A DNA stretch of 15,473 nucleotides, from the NCBI GenBank assembly GCA_036380435.1, contig DASVES010000141.1, forward strand, positions 1 to 15,473, in the 5' to 3' direction. The position numbers and the translations under genes were made by a program. The notes under the pieces were generated by a model. It ran no database searches, was not told the DNA's origin, and worked only from the letters and a program-made list of their open reading frames with translations. Shown piece after piece: positions 13,209-15,473 of this stretch. Positions within the stretch are counted from its first letter, which is position 1. Each line of letters starts with the position of its first letter. Origin of the DNA: DASQDT01 sp036380435 (GTDB lineage: Bacteria; Acidobacteriota; Blastocatellia; Pyrinomonadales; Pyrinomonadaceae).

Positions 13209-15425
13209 ATGCCAAGGTACATCGGGAAAGAGATGAGCCGCGTGGACGGCGTGGCGAAGGTGACGGGCAGGGCCAAGTACGCGGCGGAGTTCCGCGCGCC
13301 GAACCTCGCCTATGGCTTCATCGTGCTGGGGAGCGTCGCCAAGGGCACGATCAAGTCGATAGACACACGGGAGGCCGAAAGCGCGACGGGCGTCGTCCGC
13401 GTCTTCACGCACCTGAACGCGCCGAAGCTCGGGCCGAAGGCTTCCACGGAGCAGGCGCCCCCGCGCGCCACTGAGGAGCAGGACAAGTCGTTCCGGGCGC
13501 TCCAGTCGGACAGAATCTTCTTCAACGCGCAGCCCGTAGCGCTGGTCGTCGCCGAGACCTACGAGCAGGCGCGCTACGCGGCGCGACTCGTCAAAGTCTC
13601 CTACAACGCGGAGAAGCACGAGACTGACACCGAGGCCGTGCGCGGGCGCGCGCGCGTCCCATCACAGGGGCCGCCCCCGAAGCCGCGCGGCAACCCCGAG
13701 GAGGCGATGAAGCGAGCGCCCGTGAAGGTCGAGGCCGAGTATCGCATCCCCATCGAGCACCATAACCCGATGGAGCCGCACGCTGCCGTCGCCGTCTGGC
13801 AGGGCGACAGGCTCACGGTCTTCGACAAGACGCAGGGGGTCTACGGCGTGCGTGAGCACCTGGCGTCGAGCTTCGGCGTCCCCGAGAAAAACATCTCGGT
13901 CATCTCGCCATACGTCGGCGGCGCCTTCGGATCGTCCTTGCGGCCCAACTACTACCCGGCGCTCACCGCGATGGCCGCGCGCGAGATCAAGCGCCCGGTC
14001 AAGGTCGTCTACACGCGCACGCAGATGTTCACCGGCCACGGCTATCGCCCCTATACGATTCAGAAGATCGCGCTCGGGGCCGAAGCGTCAGGGAAGCTCT
14101 CCGCGATGATCCACGAGGCGACACACAACACCTCCGCCCTCGAAGAGTTCTCGGACGACACCACACGTTTCACGCGACAGGTCTACGCGTGCCCGAACCT
14201 CTACGCGCCGCTGAAGATTACCGACACGGACCTCCCCACCCCGACATGGATGCGCGCGCCCGGAGCGGTGAGCGGCATGTTCGCGCTCGAATGCGCGATG
14301 GACGAGCTGGCCTACGCGCTCAAGATCGACCCGCTGGAGTTGCGGCTCATCAACTACGCCGAGGTGGACCCGGAGAGCGGCAAGCCGTTTTCGAGCAAGG
14401 CGCTCAGGGAGTGCTACCGGCTCGGCGCCGAGAAGTTCGGATGGAAGGAGCGCAAGTTCGAGCCGCGCTCGATGCGCGACGGGCGGCTCCTCGTCGGCTG
14501 GGGGATGGCGACCGGAGTCTGGGGCGCGTTTCAGATGCCCGCCACGGCCCGCATCACTTTTAAGGCGGACGGGACGGCGCACGTCGCCAGCGCGACGAGC
14601 GACATCGGCCCCGGAACCTACACGGTTGTCACCATGATTGCCGCCGAGTACCTGGGGCTCAAGCCCGAGCAGGTGAAGTTTGAACTCGGCGACTCGAATC
14701 TTCCTCGCGCCCCTTCGCAGGGCGGCTCCTGGACGACGGCGAGCGTCGGCTCGGCCGTCCACGGCGCGGCCCTCGCCGTCGGCGCGCGGCTGCTGGCGCT
14801 GGCCAACGGGGAGGCGAACTCGCCGCTCAAGGGCGTTGCGGTCGCGGACGTGGAGATGCTCGACGGCCGGCTGCGACTCAAAAGCGACCCGTCGCGTTTC
14901 GTCAGCGTCTCCGAAGTCATGAAACGCAACGGCCTCGCCGAGATCATCGAGACTTTCGAGGCGCGCCCCTCTAAAGAGCGCGAGAAGTACGCGACGCTGG
15001 CGCATGGGGCGCAGTTTGTCGAGGTTAAGATCGACCCCGATCTCGGGAACGTCCGCGTCACGCGCGTCATCGAGGTGACGGCCTGCGGCAAGATCATCAA
15101 CCCCAAGGCGTCGCACAGCCAGGAGATCGGCGGCGTGGTCTGGGGCATCGGGATGGCGCTGCAGGAGGCCACCGAAATCGACCACCGTTACGGACGGATC
15201 ATGAATCCGAACCTCCAGCACTACCACGTCCCCGTCAACGCCGACATCCACATGATCGAAACGATGTTCGTCGAGGAGGACGACAAGATTGTCAACCCGC
15301 TCGGGGTCAAGGGCATGGGCGAGCTCGGGATGGTCGGCATCCCTGCCGCCATTGCCAACGCGGTCTTTCACGCGACAGGCCGTCGCATCAGGGATCTGCC
15401 GATCACGCCGGACAAGTTGCTGTAG
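13209..15425 (+). CDS. paoC: Molybdenum-cofactor catalytic subunit of a PaoABC-type aldehyde oxidoreductase
   Basis: This 738-residue large subunit holds the molybdopterin cofactor and oxidises the substrate, likely aldehydes to acids as in E. coli PaoC/YagR (about 732 aa); actual substrate unknown. A GGAGGGG ribosome-binding site lies just before the ATG, 41 bp after the previous gene. The a/b hammerhead domain is about 15-130. Cofactor-binding motifs include VGGAFGSSLRPNYYPALT (about 237-254) and TWMRAPGAVSGMF, with R349. DIGPGTYTVVTMIAAEYLGL lies near 466-485, then QGGSWTTASVGSAVHGAA. The active-site base is E705 in KGMGELG. No signal peptide, as expected for co-export with the Tat subunit. 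A short AGACC/GGTCT hairpin lies in the gap before it, too weak to call. Confidence 0.93.
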   Translation: MPRYIGKEMSRVDGVAKVTGRAKYAAEFRAPNLAYGFIVLGSVAKGTIKSIDTREAESATGVVRVFTHLNAPKLGPKASTEQAPPRATEEQDKSFRALQSDRIFFNAQPVALVVAETYEQARYAARLVKVSYNAEKHETDTEAVRGRARVPSQGPPPKPRGNPEEAMKRAPVKVEAEYRIPIEHHNPMEPHAAVAVWQGDRLTVFDKTQGVYGVREHLASSFGVPEKNISVISPYVGGAFGSSLRPNYYPALTAMAAREIKRPVKVVYTRTQMFTGHGYRPYTIQKIALGAEASGKLSAMIHEATHNTSALEEFSDDTTRFTRQVYACPNLYAPLKITDTDLPTPTWMRAPGAVSGMFALECAMDELAYALKIDPLELRLINYAEVDPESGKPFSSKALRECYRLGAEKFGWKERKFEPRSMRDGRLLVGWGMATGVWGAFQMPATARITFKADGTAHVASATSDIGPGTYTVVTMIAAEYLGLKPEQVKFELGDSNLPRAPSQGGSWTTASVGSAVHGAALAVGARLLALANGEANSPLKGVAVADVEMLDGRLRLKSDPSRFVSVSEVMKRNGLAEIIETFEARPSKEREKYATLAHGAQFVEVKIDPDLGNVRVTRVIEVTACGKIINPKASHSQEIGGVVWGIGMALQEATEIDHRYGRIMNPNLQHYHVPVNADIHMIETMFVEEDDKIVNPLGVKGMGELGMVGIPAAIANAVFHATGRRIRDLPITPDKLL

Positions 15426-15439
15426 AGGGGGCTGAGCTT

Positions 15440-15473
15440 ATGAACGAAGTGCGGGCATTGGTCGAAGCGTTCG
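15440..15473 (+). CDS. Start of a fourth operon gene, probably XdhC/PaoD-type chaperone (cut by window edge)
   Basis: An ATG at 15440-15442, 14 bp after the catalytic subunit stop and preceded by AGAGGGGG, opens a frame that runs off the window: MNEVRALVEAF. This is like the usual opening of XdhC/CoxI-family proteins, which insert the modified molybdenum cofactor into xanthine oxidase-family enzymes, and PaoD occupies this place in E. coli. Only 11 residues are visible, so the identity rests mostly on position; a gene start is better supported than its name. Confidence 0.6.
   Translation, partial: MNEVRALVEAF

Noticed and set aside
14088..15371. Leftward 427-codon ORF inside the catalytic subunit gene, and a similar 352-codon ORF at 12157-13215
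   Set aside because: Both are antisense to unmistakable molybdenum hydroxylase subunits and are Arg/Asp/His/Val-rich, as expected from reading GC-rich codons backwards.
1..15473. CRISPR array, tRNA, rRNA, insertion sequence or defence system
   Set aside because: I saw no regularly spaced direct repeats, cloverleaf or rRNA motifs, transposase or recombinase genes, and every long gene has a better family assignment.

Overview
The window is GC-rich chromosomal DNA from a Gram-negative bacterium. The mix of genes fits the phylum Acidobacteriota, perhaps the Blastocatellia/Pyrinomonadaceae branch: a DUF1800 protein with an Ig-like front half, a PrcB-domain protein, a giant secreted subtilase with DUF11, Calx-beta and DUF4214 modules, and a Tat-exported molybdenum hydroxylase. 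This assignment rests on recalled family distribution, not on a marker gene.

Layout. Positions 1-2296 are read leftward: the N-terminal part of a secreted DUF1800 protein (cut by the window edge), a 58-residue acidic protein, and a DUF2892-SRPBCC membrane protein. Between them lie a duplicated promoter-region motif, a 16-bp inverted repeat and a run of heptamers. From 2297 to 2829 there is no convincing protein gene. This stretch holds a strong leftward intrinsic terminator preceded by a foldable segment, which is a candidate small RNA. A secreted PrcB-domain protein (2830-3807, rightward) meets a 1,799-residue subtilisin-like protease (3936-9335, leftward) at a shared 19-bp terminator hairpin. 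The protease has a long upstream region with a good sigma-70-like promoter and a three-way-junction fold.

The right third has a leftward MviM/YceM-like Gfo/Idh/MocA oxidoreductase (10044-10958). Divergent from it is a compact operon of three molybdenum hydroxylase subunits (11364-15425) that match E. coli PaoA, PaoB and PaoC in size, cofactor cysteines and export signal. The first codons of a fourth gene follow, probably the XdhC/PaoD-type cofactor-insertion chaperone.

How the genes fit together. The pao-like genes should make a periplasmic enzyme: the [2Fe-2S] subunit carries the only Tat signal and would take the FAD/[4Fe-4S] and molybdenum subunits with it. The PrcB-domain protein beside a subtilase recalls the Treponema denticola dentilisin system, where PrcB supports the subtilisin-like protease PrtP; a functional link here is an inference. 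I found no CRISPR array, tRNA, rRNA, transposase or recognisable defence system. The most promising less-explained elements are the orphan terminator/ncRNA candidate, the structured protease leader, and the PrcB-subtilase pairing.
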